From the NCBI GenBank assembly GCA_009602725.1, contig WELB01000028.1:611467-675466 (forward strand): 64,000 nt of DNA, read 5' to 3'. Within the stretch, counting starts at the first letter, position 1, and each line of letters starts with the position of its first letter. The translations under genes were made by a program, and so were the position numbers. The notes beneath the pieces were generated by a model that searched no databases, was not told where the DNA came from, and worked only from the letters and a program-made list of their open reading frames with translations. This document shows positions 30,311 through 41,699 of the stretch, one piece after another. Origin of the DNA: Spirogloea muscicola (lineage: Eukaryota > Streptophyta > Zygnematophyceae > Spirogloeales > Spirogloeaceae).

Positions 30311-30640
30311 AAGGATCTCGGTGGCCCCTGTTGGAGTCAGTGAGCTTATGCCCACTGACCCCCTCTTACCGGATGCGCCTGGCCGTCTCTTTGCAGCGGT
30401 CCCTAGCTTTTGCGGTCCACTTGCGCGCAGGCCGCGCTCTGGCGGCGGCCTCCGGCTTCCGTCAGGGCGACGTCTTTCCGCCTGCTAGCTACTCAGATTT
30501 GCATCTACTGACGAGAGGTTACTGAGAGTTCGCTTACTGCTGTCTCATCCTTAGCACTCCGACTCCTTCAGACCTTGTCCATTCTTTTGGGCTGGCCTCT
30601 CCCAGCCACCAGTTAATCTGGCCGCGCTTGCCCTCTTCAT
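30310..30640 (+). mobile_element. LINE 3' end
   Basis: The plus frame reads YRMRLAVSLQRSLAFAVHLR, FRQGDVFPPASYSDLHLLTR and a stop at 30523-30525, then a tail with GGGCTGGCCTCTCCCAGCC near 30590. The last 170 bp are almost identical to 41105-41275, so these two insertions are recent or recently copied. Confidence 0.72.
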
Positions 30641-31600
30641 GGATAGAAAGATTGCAAATTACACGGAGCACCGTGGCCCCGGCGGGTCAACCCGCCGGAG
30701 GCCCGAGAAGGCCGGCTGCAGAGCCGGCCCGAAAGGTGTCCGTTGAGCAGTGAGTCCGCACGTGTGATTTTCAAATTCACAGGTGTGATCTGCGTATGTG
30801 TCACCCCGATGGTCCGGGCAAGCCGCCCTGGAAGCGACAGGCGCTTCCCTAAGAGGGACACTCAACTAACATAGAGAATACATAAAAGGAGCTAATGCCT
30901 ATATTCTAACAGTACGCGTCGCCCTGGCACTCGTGCTGCTGTCGTTCGGTCCAGGCTCTTCCGGGTGGCCTCGCATGCTCGCCTCGGCCATGCTTGGCGG
31001 CATGCTCTGCCGCGGTCATGCTCGGCGCCATGGCGCCTGCTGGAGACATGTCGTGCGATCTCTCGTCGGTGGCTCATTGGTGTCGGTGCTGACGAGGATG
31101 CAAAAGTGGCCGCTCACGTGGATATCCGAGGGTGCGTCACTCCTCAATCTGGTGTGAAGGTGGGTTCGCGAGCGCGGCATCTCCAACCCGCTTCGGTCAG
31201 AAAAGATACGTTTCAATCCGGCTCGGCGTCGGAGCATCATCCGAATGCAGCATCAGCGCCTCGCCAATCAAGGTGCATAGGCTCATCGAAGAAAAAGAAG
31301 AAAGTGCATCCGGCGCCCGTGGTCAATCAGTACCTCGGCGTGCAGAGCATTGCCCTCTTGCCACCTGCACCACACAAAGCCCCTGATTTATTAGGCCGAG
31401 AAAGCTCACAAAAGCATGTCGAAGGCGTGATATGCCTTGGTGAGACATGAGGAAGCGGCTGGGCAGTGGTAGGGAAATGGTAGGTAGTGGTAGAGGCGAG
31501 TCTCAGGATACACTTGCTTTGAGGCCGGGGGACCCAAACGGGCCAAATGGCCCACCCCGAGGAACAATGTCATTCTATATCTGACCAAGCATAAAGGGTG
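30640..31600. other. No assigned gene
   Basis: 30640-30890 is a GC-rich block with short palindromes (CCCCGGCGGGTCAACCCGCC). An open frame at 30965-31450 (161 codons, plus strand) has a Lys-rich centre but no motif I recognise; it may be a gene fragment or chance. Confidence 0.35.
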
Positions 31601-32105
31601 TTGCGGCTGCTGATATTAGAAGAGCGGCTGTGAAAGCCAGCCAGATGCATACAGGTGTTCATGACGGAGCCACAGGCTAGGCAGCCAGGGCGCTCTTAGT
31701 AACCCCGTGTCAGCAGTAGGAAGTCAGGTGAGCTGAGGGGAGGAAGAACAACCCCGCTGCGCAAGCCAGAGGCTGCTGCAAGGGCACGACCAGCGCGGCG
31801 ATGCAAAGCAAGCGCTTGGGAACGCTGTAGCGACATAGACAAACGCATACGGTAGCAGGACACAGGACACAAGACCCAAAGGCACCGAGCCACCGGGAAG
31901 GGCTGCACCCTGTACCCGGCGCCGCTGGTCAGCTTGAGATGCCAGCAGCGAAAGTGACGAGGACCACCGACCCCCGTAACACCCGTGGATGTCCATGGCC
32001 AGTGGGTAAAAGGTATCACCCGCCGGGTGGTCCTTGTACTTGTGCAACTTCTTCTGTTCGGTCACCTTCACGGCATAGCCGGTCTCAGAAGTTACGGGGC
32101 CAAAG
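31600..32105 (-). mobile_element. LINE 3' end, second subfamily
   Basis: On the minus strand: LHKYKDHPAGDTFYPLAMDI near 32045, YRMRLSMSLQRSQALALHRR near 31865, FLLLTRGY with a stop near 31698, and a tail GGCTGGCTTTCACAGCCGCT near 31640. It is the same subfamily as the end of the long LINE at 16 kb. Confidence 0.72.
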
Positions 32106-32169
32106 GGTGTGGAGGGCCGGGAGCCAAGCTATTCGTTCGGCTCAGTCTCTCCCTTGGCTGTTGCCAACC

Positions 32170-32219
32170 TGTGCCGCCGCCGCTGCCGCTGCCGCTGCTG
32201 CTGCTGCTGCTGCTGCCCA
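32170..32219. repeat. (CTG)n / (GCTGCC)n triplet tract
   Basis: Imperfect GCCGCTGCC units change into a pure CTG run. The minus strand reads poly-Gln here (frame 32129-32467), but no wider protein is recognisable. Confidence 0.85.
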
Positions 32220-32374
32220 GTAAGCGTAGCGCGCGCGTCCAGGGCCACGCCAGGCTTGGGCACAGGCACAGGACGCAAACCCGCAGAGAGCCTTACCCCG
32301 AGGAGCCCCGCATCCATTCGCGTCAGACCGGGCACGCACTTGGTAAGCCGCCATTGATCCGTGGTTACTGTTCC

Positions 32375-32580
32375 GATTATCGATTTGTTACTGTTCTTCT
32401 GAAACCCTCTCTGAGGGTACTCTGTTCTGATACTGTTCACAAAGGAAGCCCTCTCTGAGGGTACCATTGGCTCGTTCCAGTCTCTTGTTCACATACTTTG
32501 CTTGTGACTTGTCCTTCGACCTATTTACTGAGCCGAGCGTACTGCGGTGGACAAGTCACATCTGTGCTTAGTGCATGGAC
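32375..32580 (+). repeat. LTR/leader-like repeat, copy 1
   Basis: It shares CCCTCTCTGAGGGTAC (twice), TCACATACTTTGCTTGTGAC and TGTGCTTAGTG with 33420-33620, then leads into the gag start in both copies. The CCCTCTCTGAGGG blocks are small palindromes. Confidence 0.65.
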
Positions 32581-33124
32581 TTGAGGTCAGGACGTGTGCT
32601 AGACTCCGCCAGTGACCTTTCAGGTACTGCTCCTGTGGTGGCTACTGATCCATCAGCTATTGTTCCTGTGGCCACTGAGTGTGTCACAGAACCTTCCGAG
32701 GTAGGGCATCCTCTGAGGAGTCATGTTGTCAACATGTCTCAAGGAGAGCAGCCACCGAAGCCACGGTATCAAGGTACTCCCGGAGGCGCCTCCTTAGCCG
32801 AGGTCAGGAGTAACTATGATGCGGAACTTTGTCGTTGGAAATGCAGGGATGCACGATCAGCAGAAAAGCTGCCATGACCTTGCTTAGTCCACACATGTCT
32901 ATGGAAGCCAGCGATGTTTACAGAAATTTGAAAAAATCCATCCTGGCACAGACCAAGCCGATCGTTGCTGATGCGTCTCCAGCAGAGAGAGCATTAGGTC
33001 CGCAGCTGATAGATGATCCCGTCGATGGAATCTTCAAGCGTCTCGCCCAGCAATTTCCTGTTTAATACTACAACGTATAAGCAGGAGCAGAAGTTTGATT
33101 GTAAGCAGGATAAGTCAGGATGGA

Positions 33125-33415
33125 ATCTTTCAAATATCTGTGAACATCGCCGGCATACACATACATGGACTAAGCAAGGTCATGGCAGCGTTTCTGCCGA
33201 TCGTGCATCCCTGCATTTCCAATCGACACTTTTACGCGTCATAGTTATTCCTGACCTCGGCTAAAGAGGCGCCTCCAGGAGTACCTTGATACCATGGCTT
33301 CGGTGGCTGCTCTCCTTGAGACATGTTGACAACCCGACTTCTCAGAGGAGTGCCCTACCTCGGAGGGCTCTGTGACACACTCAGTGGCCACAGGAACAAT
33401 GATGGATCAGTACTG
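33125..33415 (-). mobile_element. Inverted copy of the element's gag 5' region
   Basis: The reverse complement of this segment matches the gag 5' region at 32660-32960 and 33690-33970, so three gag pieces lie in the order plus, minus, plus. It is a rearranged fossil fragment. Confidence 0.65.
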
Positions 33416-33419
33416 TTCT

Positions 33420-33620
33420 ATTTATTGATCCGTTACTGTTTCTTTTAAAACGCTCTCTGAGGGTACCCCGTTCTGTTCGCAAGGAAAACCCTCTCTGAGG
33501 GTACTATTTGGCTCGTTCCTGTCTCTTGATCACATACTTTGCTTGTGACGTGTCCTTCGACTTGTTTTACTAGGCCGAACGAACTCTTGTGGACAAGTTG
33601 CAATTGTGCTTAGTGTATGG
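33420..33620 (+). repeat. LTR/leader-like repeat, copy 2
   Basis: It matches 32375-32580 with clear divergence. The gag region downstream is the one that continues into the zinc knuckles and protease. Confidence 0.65.
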
Positions 33621-36319
33621 ACTCGAGGTCTGGACGTGTGCTAGACTCCTCCGGTGAACTGTCAGATACTGCTCCTGTGGTGGCTACTAATCCATCAGCA
33701 ATTTTTCCTGTGGCCATTGAGTGTGTCACAGAGCCCTCCGAGGTAGGGCATCCTCTGAGGAGTCCGGTTGTCAACATGTCTCAAGGAGAGCAGCCACCGA
33801 AGCCACGGTATCAAGGTACTCCCGGAGAACCGGAGGCGCCTCCTTAGCCGAGGTCAGGAGTGTCTACGATGCGGAAATTTGCTGGTTGGAAATGCAGGGA
33901 TGCACTATCAGCAGAAAAGCTGCCATGACCTTGCTTAGTCCATGTATGTGTATGGAAGCCGGCGATGTTTACAGAGAAAGATTCCATCCTTGCACAGACT
34001 AAGCCGGTCGTTGATGATGCTACTCCTGCTGAGAGAGCATTGGGTCCGCAGCTGATAGATGATCCCGTCGATGAAATGTTCAAGCGTCTCGCCCAGCAAT
34101 CGCCTGTCAATACTACAACGTATAAGCAGGAGTTAAAGAAGTTTCATCGTAAGCAGGATGAGTCAGTCACTGTATGCTATTTCAGATTCCGTAAAATGAC
34201 TGAGCAGTCAAAGACTGATATCAGTCAGAAGGAGTTAGCAGTACAATTCTTGCGTGGAATGGCGGGGAACTCTCCTGAGCAAATTCGAAATCTTCTCATG
34301 ATGAGACAACTACATTGAACAAGGAAGACTATGATCTTGAGGATGTCCATCAAGGTTTGGAGGACAAAGAAAAGGAAGATTTCACACTTCGCACCGTTGA
34401 TGAACGTTTTGTAGGCACCAGGACGCCTACAGGACCGAAGTCATCCTCTGATGATCTTATACTGGAAGGTACGAAGCGGGCTCATGGGGCAGCTTCTTCC
34501 ATATATTCAACCCGTCCAATTCTCGTGTGCAATGCATGTGGGAAAACCGGTCACATAAGAAGAGATTGCACTCGCCAACATCAGACAGTTGGTGCTATGT
34601 GCGGCTATTGTTCCAAACAAGGACATATAGAAAGTCAATGCTGACAAAAAGATCCCGCTAAGATGCCTGAGGCTCTGAGAGTGAAGCTAATATCTAAGAA
34701 TCCTCCATATGACAGCAACAAGTCAAGAGGGTCACAACCTGATATAACGGAGCAAATGTCTCTACAGATTGTTGACCTAAGCAAACAATTGGCCATTGCT
34801 GAAGCACAAACCAGGGCTATAGTGATCTCAACTGCAATGCCCGTTCAGATAATTCTGAGGAGGATGAGGACCATCCACCATTGTTGTCTTACTTTCAGGA
34901 TCAAATAGAGGCTGACAATAAGTATAATTCAACCCTCAAGCATTATCCTGCTGCGGTAGCCATGTCTGATTCTGGAGGTGCCCGCGATCCACTGAAACGT
35001 GGTTCAACCGATATACGGCATAAATCTAGGACAGGCACTGCAAGATATCCGGCCAGCTTTAAAGTTATTGATATTCCAGGCAGTGAGCTAACTCCACTTG
35101 TGGTGTCAAAGCCTAGCGTTCCTGCACAGACACTTCTTATGTTAGTATCTAATGAGTCGCTTCTGAAAAAGATACATACAGCTTCAGTTCAGCCTGAAGG
35201 ACATTGATTCTCCTGAGGAAAGCATGATTGAAGTGATTTCCAACCGCAGCGTCATGGATACTAATGGCACGCATGGAAACATCGCAACTGACTCTGTATT
35301 GGCTGCGATCGCACTCACTAAGTCCGATAATGGTTTTGGTCCATGCAGACCTCCAAAAGGGAGAAGCGCTGAACAGGCTACAGTTGCCACGCTATACAAC
35401 ACCGATGGTGTTGTGACGGTGGCTACCAAGCATCAACAAAGCCGGCTGCTGTTCTCCTGGATACAGGTGCTCAGCCCATTCTCATCAGTTATCGCTTTGC
35501 CAAACACTTAAGGTTGAGCGAAGAAGATATTAAAAGCAGTCTGGTAAAATTGAAGACAGCCACTGGTGGCTCCGACAGTGTGGTCGGCGTCACCAAGTAA
35601 CCTCTTTGCATTCCTTTAATTTCTGAAGACTCTCAACAGCGCACGCTTTTCAGCTGTGTGCTTGATTACCAGAGCTATTACTGGTAATGTATTGCTCGGC
35701 ACCGAGTTCTTGATTCCGTTGGGTTTTGGCATTGATTTTATGCTGAGGTGGCTTGGTATAGACCACAATGGAGGTCGTCCGGCACACATAAAGTGACACT
35801 GCCGCTGCTTAAGAATTGGGCGTTTACTGACATGCCAGTACATACCGGTACTCTCGACAGTAGCTCATCTTCAGAAGACAATGAAACTGCGACTGATGAC
35901 GTTCATTCTGGCCAATGCAGACAAGGGCAAGGCCACATTGCAGAAGGATGTTCCTCTTGTCCAATAACCGATTGTGCCTCCTCCAGCACCTCCACGTATG
36001 AAGCTGAACTTGACTACAAAGTGGAACTTGGCATCCACATCATCAAGCCAGTCAGCACCTCAACAGCCAATCGGCATCTACATTCCAATGCCCAATTTGG
36101 GTATGACCTCCCTACAGTTACAAAATTTGGAGGTGGACAAGCAACGAACGCATCAAGGCCAGCCGTATGTGTTCCCCGTTGTTGCTCATTTTCGTGCTGC
36201 GGAAGCGTGGACAGCAAAGACTTTGACCACCCTCATACCGCCGCTTGTTTCCAATGCGGGGACGGAGGCTGTCGAAGACATGGGCAACTCTTTTTCAACG
36301 GTGTCATCAACTGGACCTT

Positions 36320-36895
36320 ACCTCCGGCAGGCATAGTGCTGGTTGAAGTATTTGGGGGTACAGCTAATGGACTACGCGCCGTTCTTCAGAGCCATATCCA
36401 AGTGGCTCGCTACATTTATGTGGACAGTAACCCTGAGGCTCGAGAGGCGGCAGCGCATCACCTTGACATTCTAAGACAGCAACACCCCAACCTCCTCACT
36501 CCTGCTACCAACCAATGGGACAGCCTACTGCCCCAGACATTCAAGAAGCTGCCAAGCCCGAATCACTCAGACGTTTGCCCATAGTGGACCTTCTCGTTGC
36601 TGGATTCCCCTGTCAGGGATTTAGTGCTCTCGGTTCTGGCAGAGGCTTCAGGCAGCCCTCCATTGGAATATTCCTATCGCTGGTAAAAATCATGGACAAC
36701 GTACGTGCCAGGCAGCTCCTCCCATTTGGGTGTTTTATCGAGAATGTAGAGCCCGGCGAGACCCACAAATTTGCCAGGTTTGACTTTCAGACAATCTGCG
36801 ACATTCTGGGGCCCTACACAATACTGGACGCAGCAATTTTGGGATCGTTGGCTATCGCTAGAGAGTTCATTGGACCAACCTTGCCCCTGCTCAAA
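36320..36895 (+). other. C5-cytosine DNA methyltransferase segment of the fossil element
   Basis: Motif I-like VLVEVFGGTANGLRAV with a following RYIYVDSNPEA lies near 36335-36450; motif IV AGFPCQGFS with the catalytic Cys at 36605-36625; and motif VI FIENV near 36735-36750. The order I-IV-VI fits cytosine-5 methyltransferases. It is treated as part of the broken retroelement. Confidence 0.72.
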
Positions 36896-36899
36896 TGAT

Positions 36900-37300
36900 C
36901 CAACGCTGCATCGACATGCAGAAACGCCCTCTTTAAATCTTCTTTTAACCTTATCTTTTCGACGTGCAGCATATGTGACATGTAGTAGAAGAGCAAAGGT
37001 GCAGGACTGCGCACTTGTTGTTATTCAGCTCAAGGTTCGTCAGATCATGGCAACTGCTGGTGGCAGGGAGCCTGTCAGCCTGTTCAAATTTGTGTCAGAT
37101 CAAGTTATCCCAGACATCATGCATCAAGCACACCTCAATATGCACAGGAGCAGTCTAATGGAAAAGTTAGCTCCGTTGCTCGACCCTCAGAAAGACAGGC
37201 GCAACCTCAAGGAGGCCGTGCTCACAAGCGGCTACGCGAATTCTGCGTGCACGCTGGCCCCCCAGGGAGGCTCCATGAGGTAGAGAAAAAGACGAAGGAT
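36900..37300. other. Unassigned stretch downstream of the methyltransferase fossil
   Basis: A plus frame reading MATAGGREPVSLFKFVSDQV and further acidic/basic residues ends at 37283. I do not recognise it; it may belong to the element or to a host exon. Confidence 0.35.
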
Positions 37301-37995
37301 CACTGCTGTCAAACTTTTAACCGAGATCGAGATTGAAAAACTGTAAGCTTGCTCACCTATTGTCACTGAGGCGGAGTATCTCAAGTTTCGATAGATTGCC
37401 CAGCGCTGCTGGGATAAGGGCCGATAGGTGTCATTCAGAATGAAGTATTGCAGGCTGCCAATGTTGCCGAGCTCCGGTGCCAGCTTGCCTTCCAGCCGCA
37501 TCTCAGACACGTCTAGCCCAGTCACTTGCCTGCAAGTAGATACCAGTGGCCAGGAGTGAGAAAGGCTGAGCTTGACCAAGAATCCATGCTGCGCCTTCCT
37601 ATGAGCTTGCTTATAAGCTGCTGGTCCAGGGACCCTGCGCCGCCTTACGCGCCACTCCAATTGGTCCTAGCGCGAGTGGATGCAGAGAAGGCGCGCACTG
37701 CAGGGCCATGACCTCAAGAAGGGCTGCCGCCACTTGTCGTGCCTGTCGCTTGACACGTTTCAGGGGCCAACTTGTTGTAGGCCGGGCTCGGGAAGAAGCT
37801 CTTGCCTGGGGCCTCCCTGCATCGTTGCACTGCACACAATGCCGAAGCAGCCGCACGGGGTAAGGTCGGCTGGGCTCCAATTGGGCTCCAATTGGCCAGT
37901 GTGCCATAGGGGTCGTTGGTAATCCCGGCCTTGAAGGCCAGCAGGGCGGCCTTGTCGGAGCTGCGAGGGAGAGGATGACGGGCAGTCAGCCGGGG
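37300..37995 (-). pseudogene. LRR receptor-like kinase 5' fragment (RLK-4)
   Basis: On the minus strand the LRR-cap exon starts at 37960 (DKAALLAFKAGITNDPYGTL) and ends with the GC donor at 37806|37805. It contains an 11-bp type duplication (TTGGAGCCCAA) and is 155 nt against 138 nt in intact paralogs, so it is out of frame. The next exon starts at 37529 (QVTGLDVSEMRLEGKLAPEL, GNIGSLQYFILND) and decays by 37360. No later LRRs or kinase follow. Its signal-peptide exon may be the one at 40679-40612, with an SDR gene lying between on the other strand. Confidence 0.72.
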
Positions 37996-38029
37996 GTGGC
38001 CACACGGAGGCACGCAGCGCAGGCACTGG

Positions 38030-38110
38030 AAAGAGAAAGAATGCGGCTGCTGATTACGAAAGAGCGGCTGTACAAGGCAGCCAAGTGCATATAGAATACA
38101 GGTGTTCATG
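38030..38110 (-). mobile_element. LINE tail, second subfamily
   Basis: It matches the tail at 16060-16110 and 31610-31660 (AATGCGGCTGCTGAT, GGCTGT...GGCAGCC, GTGTTCATGA). Confidence 0.55.
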
Positions 38111-38145
38111 AGGGGGCCAAGGTCCCCCAGCCAAGGTCACCTTGG

Positions 38146-39487
38146 ATGAAAGTTGGACGCGTACAGGTCGCGCTCGTAGCCGGCGGCGCAGGCACAGTAG
38201 GATCAAGCATTGTGCATGGTTTCCTCAACGCTGGCGCCGAGTGAGAACCTTCGCGTTGCAGATCCTCCAGCAACATTCTGGGCCTTAGAGCACTCTGGCG
38301 CTTGTGTACTTATATGTCCAGCTTCATCATTCTGGTGGTACATGGGCTGCAGAGTCGTCGTCCCCTCCAGACGCGTCGACGCGCTCAACACCCTCAGTAC
38401 TGAGTGCGGCGGCGCCCAGGACCTCTACCTCGTCAATGCTGACATCAGCACGGAGGATGGAGCTCAAGTCGTTGCAAAGGTCGGACCCCTTAAAGCTGCT
38501 CTGTAGCTGTGTCCTGAGAGTTGTTGGCTGGCAAATTTAGAATGCTCGCGCTGACTGGGCATTTGTGCTGCTTCTCCACAGTACATTGAGGAGAAGCTTG
38601 GAGGGCAGCTAAATCATGTGAGGACAACAACCATGTCTGTGCAGATAGACACTGACAACTGTGCCTCAAATGCGATCTGCACATCTGGCTGGCTTGGGCA
38701 ACCTCTGTGACTGGACTGGACTGTACCTGAGACTGACTTGGATACCCAGCGACAAAGACCTCGACTTTTCTGTCTTACATGTCCAGCTGCATTGTGCAAG
38801 CCCCGAACAAGCTCACCTATTGCTTGCCCTGCTACTTTCAAGTCCCTCCAATGTCCAGACATAAGCACGACATGACTCCATCTCAGTCTTGCCATGTTGC
38901 AGTTGGTGACGAGCTTGGGTAGCGGGTACTACAATGCACCAGTTATAGGAGACAAGCCATCTAGCCATCTGGCAAAGGCCATCGCAGATCTCTGCATATC
39001 GCACTATGTCGTTGCAAACGCCTTCCTACCAAAGCTTAAGAACCAGGCTGGCTCCACGTACACAATCATCACCGGCGGCCTCGGTGGGGCCTACATGCCA
39101 GGAGCAGGGTTCACGACTATTGGTGCCGCCGCCCTGTGGTATGCTTAGACCTTGACTGGCCTTGAAAACAAAAAACCCTGAAGCAGGTTTGGCAAAAGTG
39201 CCTCTATGACTTGCCAGGTGTTACAGGATGACTACAGTGAGGCTTACACTTGCAATTCTGTATCTTGCAGGGGCTTAAGCATTGTCGTGAGGGAGGAGAT
39301 GAAGGAGAAGGCAGTCCGTGTGAATGAATTTCGGATCATGATGGCCATAGAGCGTAATACCGAAATTGGCCGTGGCATCGGCCAGGTTCTGGCGGGCATA
39401 TCTGCTGGAGAAAATCAGGCAAGCAGTCAGGTCATCAGCTTACGTAATGACCAGGACATCCAGCAGCTGCTGGCTGCATCAGGCTAA
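38146..39487 (+). CDS. Short-chain dehydrogenase/reductase (SDR)-like protein, 5 exons
   Basis: Exons 38146-38240, 38353-38479, 38582-38617, 38903-39138 and 39271-39487, all GT-AG and in phase, give 236 aa. The N-terminus is a Rossmann NAD(P)-binding motif, VALVAGGAGTVGSSIVHGF (GxxxGxG type), then EVVVPSRRVDALN, consistent with an SDR cofactor-binding half. The middle reads LVTSLGSGYYNAPVIGDKPS and TYTIITGGLGGAYMPGAGF. Where classical SDRs have the catalytic YxxxK, this protein has AGFTTIGAAALWGLSIVVRE, so the Tyr/Lys pair is absent; it may be a non-catalytic or atypical SDR. Start: the first Met in frame before the Rossmann motif. Substrate unknown. Confidence 0.85.
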
Positions 39488-40611
39488 GAGGTTTGGCAGC
39501 TTCCTGACATGGAAGTGCTCCAGGAGCATGATGTTGCGCTTATGCATATTAATTTTTTTCCTTAGCGGTTGAGGACGCAGCAGGGACCAGCGGTAATCGC
39601 ATGAGGAGAATCACGTGTACTTATCTCAGCTTGATGGGCCTATACGTAGACAGAGCTCATGGGCAAAAATTACAACGAGTAGAGCAAAAGCTTCAGGCTT
39701 TGCTTTCTTTCTAAGACAACTCATAGCTGACTTTCACAAATATCGAAAATGCTTCCGTCCAAGCACTTACTTGCTGATGTTGAGATGCCATCACTGGACT
39801 TAACAGTTGGTTCCTCAGCTGCTGCAGCATTCCAGTGAAAGGAGTGGTTGCATGCCACTTATACCAATCACTCATGCCCGTGATCTGCAAGATGTGCAAC
39901 ATGACCTGCTTGGCAGTGCTTGCATCACAATTGGTGCAAGGAACTGTATTACATGTTGCATGGCTAGTGGCAAGCTGCAAGATCTGACGCTGGTCTGAGT
40001 ATGAAGTCAGGTTGAGGCCTTCAGGAACACAACCCTTACCGCAGCCCTAAACTTGGACTGCCAGCTTTCGCTGGTTTTCTTTGGCTGAGGTTGAAAGGGT
40101 TCAAGAGAATGCAAAGGCATTTCCTAAGTGATTTCGGCTTATAAGGGTCTCACAGTCGGAAGTGCTATTGATGTTCTCAACGGGTGCCAGCCCAAGCGGG
40201 GGACTCGGTGGCTTGCTACAGGTCTACAGTTGGTCGTAGCCTTATATGCCTCAACAAGTTCATGGTAATGAGAACAAGAATGAGTCATTGGGAAATAGAG
40301 AGACCAACATCACCCTTCGGATCTGTGCAGGTCAACAAAGTCAGTCTGGTCAGGTCATTCGTTTGGCGACTACTGCCTTAGGTGCTTCAGGTGCTGTTTG
40401 GAGTGGAAGCTAGGCCGCCCTCGTGCAACATGGCCTAGCAACTGAGTGCAGGTACCGACAATCCAGGGTGGCATTGACGCTTGTGAAGACATGGCTTTGC
40501 CTGGAAGATTCTAAGGCCATCAAGTGGGAGGGCAAGGGGGGATACCATAGGTTTCTTTCAAAAGCTTTGGGTGATGAAAGGGCGACTCTCAACACCGGAA
40601 GTGCTGCTCAC
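39488..40611. other. Intergenic stretch, no gene seen
   Basis: It is AT-richer than its surroundings. The minus frame 39711-39980 (89 codons) and others show no motif I can name. Confidence 0.45.
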
Positions 40612-40679
40612 GCAAGACTCCCGGCGGCGGGGCCGAGGAGGGTGAGCAGCGCTGCGGCGGCGAGCGGTGCGGCTGCCAT
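40612..40679 (-). pseudogene. Orphan RLK signal-peptide exon (minus)
   Basis: Met at 40679-40677, then an Ala/Leu-rich signal peptide (APLAAAALLTLLGPAAG) and a GTGAGC donor after 68 nt, exactly the size and phase of exon 1 in RLK-5. About 70 bp upstream also match RLK-5 in inverted orientation. The nearest minus-strand LRR-cap exon is RLK-4 at 37960. Confidence 0.65.
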
Positions 40680-40759
40680 GCTCGCCACGCCGGGCCCGCG
40701 GGAGCCCCTTCCGGGCGGCGACGGCGGCGGGCCCGTGCCAGGGCGGGCGAAGTCTAAAC

Positions 40760-41430
40760 GGGACTTCGGAGACGGGGCTGGCCGTTCTCAGCCCTTCTCT
40801 CCCTTCAATAGACTTTGCCTGAACACTGTTTTGGCTTGAATTGGCCTCCCTTTAATCTCATGCGCTCTGCGCGCCTTCTCCCTGTGGGCGAGCACTTCTA
40901 CTTAGGAGAGCACCCAGTTGCCACTTGAGCACCCAGTCGCTGTGTGCTCTAACGCTCTAACGGCCTCTGTTATTCTGACTTGCACTTGCTGACCAGAGGT
41001 CATTGAGCGCCCACTTGCTGACGTCTTGGAGATCAGTATCCTACTGGTGGCGCCATCCGGCCCATTTCAGCCAGGCCCCCTTCTCTATGGGCGAGCACTT
41101 CTCTCTTGCGACGTCTTTCCGCCTGCTAGCTACTCAGATTTGCATCTACTGACGAGAGGTTACTGAGAGTTCGCTTACTGCTGTCTCAGTCCTTAGCACT
41201 CCGACTCCTTCAGACCTTGTCCATTCTTTTGGGCTGGCCTCTCCCAGCCACCACTTACTCTGGCCGCGCTTGCATCTCTTTCAAGCATTGTACATACCTT
41301 GGGGCTGGCCTCTCACAGCCACTTCCGTAAATTGGAAGAGCTCTTTCTTTACGGCCCCTTTTGGACCTTGTAAACCTTTTCGGGCTGGCTGTTCACAGCC
41401 TTTGCCTCCTTTGGGAGAGCCACTTTTCAA
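40760..41430 (+). mobile_element. Run of LINE 3' ends
   Basis: Tails lie at 40770-40905 (GGGGCTGGCCGTTCTCAGCC, GGCCTCCC-type end) and 41080-41115. A protein end TSFRLLATQICIY-type in shifted frame, i.e. ASYSDLHLLTRGY (41120-41165), carries a tail to 41275, and two more tails follow at 41290-41345 and 41375-41430. Confidence 0.65.
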
Positions 41431-41600
41431 TTTTCTTACGTTGGGAAGCGCTTATTCTCTCTCCTACCCACTCCTCGACTTTCTGAGCCTTTCGATGCTC
41501 CTCCTTATTCGGGCTGATACCTCGCGCGCCGCCACTTGCGCAGCTGCCGCCGCCAAGACGCTGGCTCTGGCACCGGCCACGCAGTCGCGCTCGTCTGAGC

Positions 41601-41686
41601 ATGGCATCCGCTCTGGCGGGCACAGCTGCGGTGCTCGTCGTCGTTGCGCAGCTGGGTAGCTTCGCCTCCACCGCCGGGAAACTTGA
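41601..41686 (+). pseudogene. Orphan RLK promoter and signal-peptide exon
   Basis: Met at 41601, a signal-peptide frame of 28 codons plus 2 bases ending at the GTGAGC donor, as in RLK-6 exon 1 (57821-57906). About 150 bp upstream (41450-41600) match 57650-57820, and part of intron 1 (41850-41925) matches 58060-58140. LINE tails interrupt the copy at 41700-41850 and from 41930, and no further exons follow. Confidence 0.7.
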
Positions 41687-41699
41687 GTGAGCAACCCGT

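Larger units (their letters stand above)
32350..36900 (+). mobile_element. LTR-retroelement fossil carrying a C5-DNA-methyltransferase domain
   Basis: Broken element, Ty3/Gypsy-like by its protease (tentative). Parts in order: LTR- or leader-like sequence seen twice (32375-32580 and 33420-33620), a gag region also seen twice at its 5' end, two CCHC zinc knuckles at about 34528-34569 and 34600-34641 (CNACGKTGHIRRDC, CGYCSKQGHIESQC), an aspartic-protease-like DTGA segment near 35455-35530, and a cytosine-5 DNA methyltransferase segment at 36320-36895. I recognise no reverse transcriptase or integrase. It is interrupted in several places (at least four) and the two 5' copies differ clearly, so it is not recent. 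DNMT-carrying retroelements have been described from dinoflagellates (Symbiodinium) and a charophyte (Klebsormidium); this looks like another case. Confidence 0.75.
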
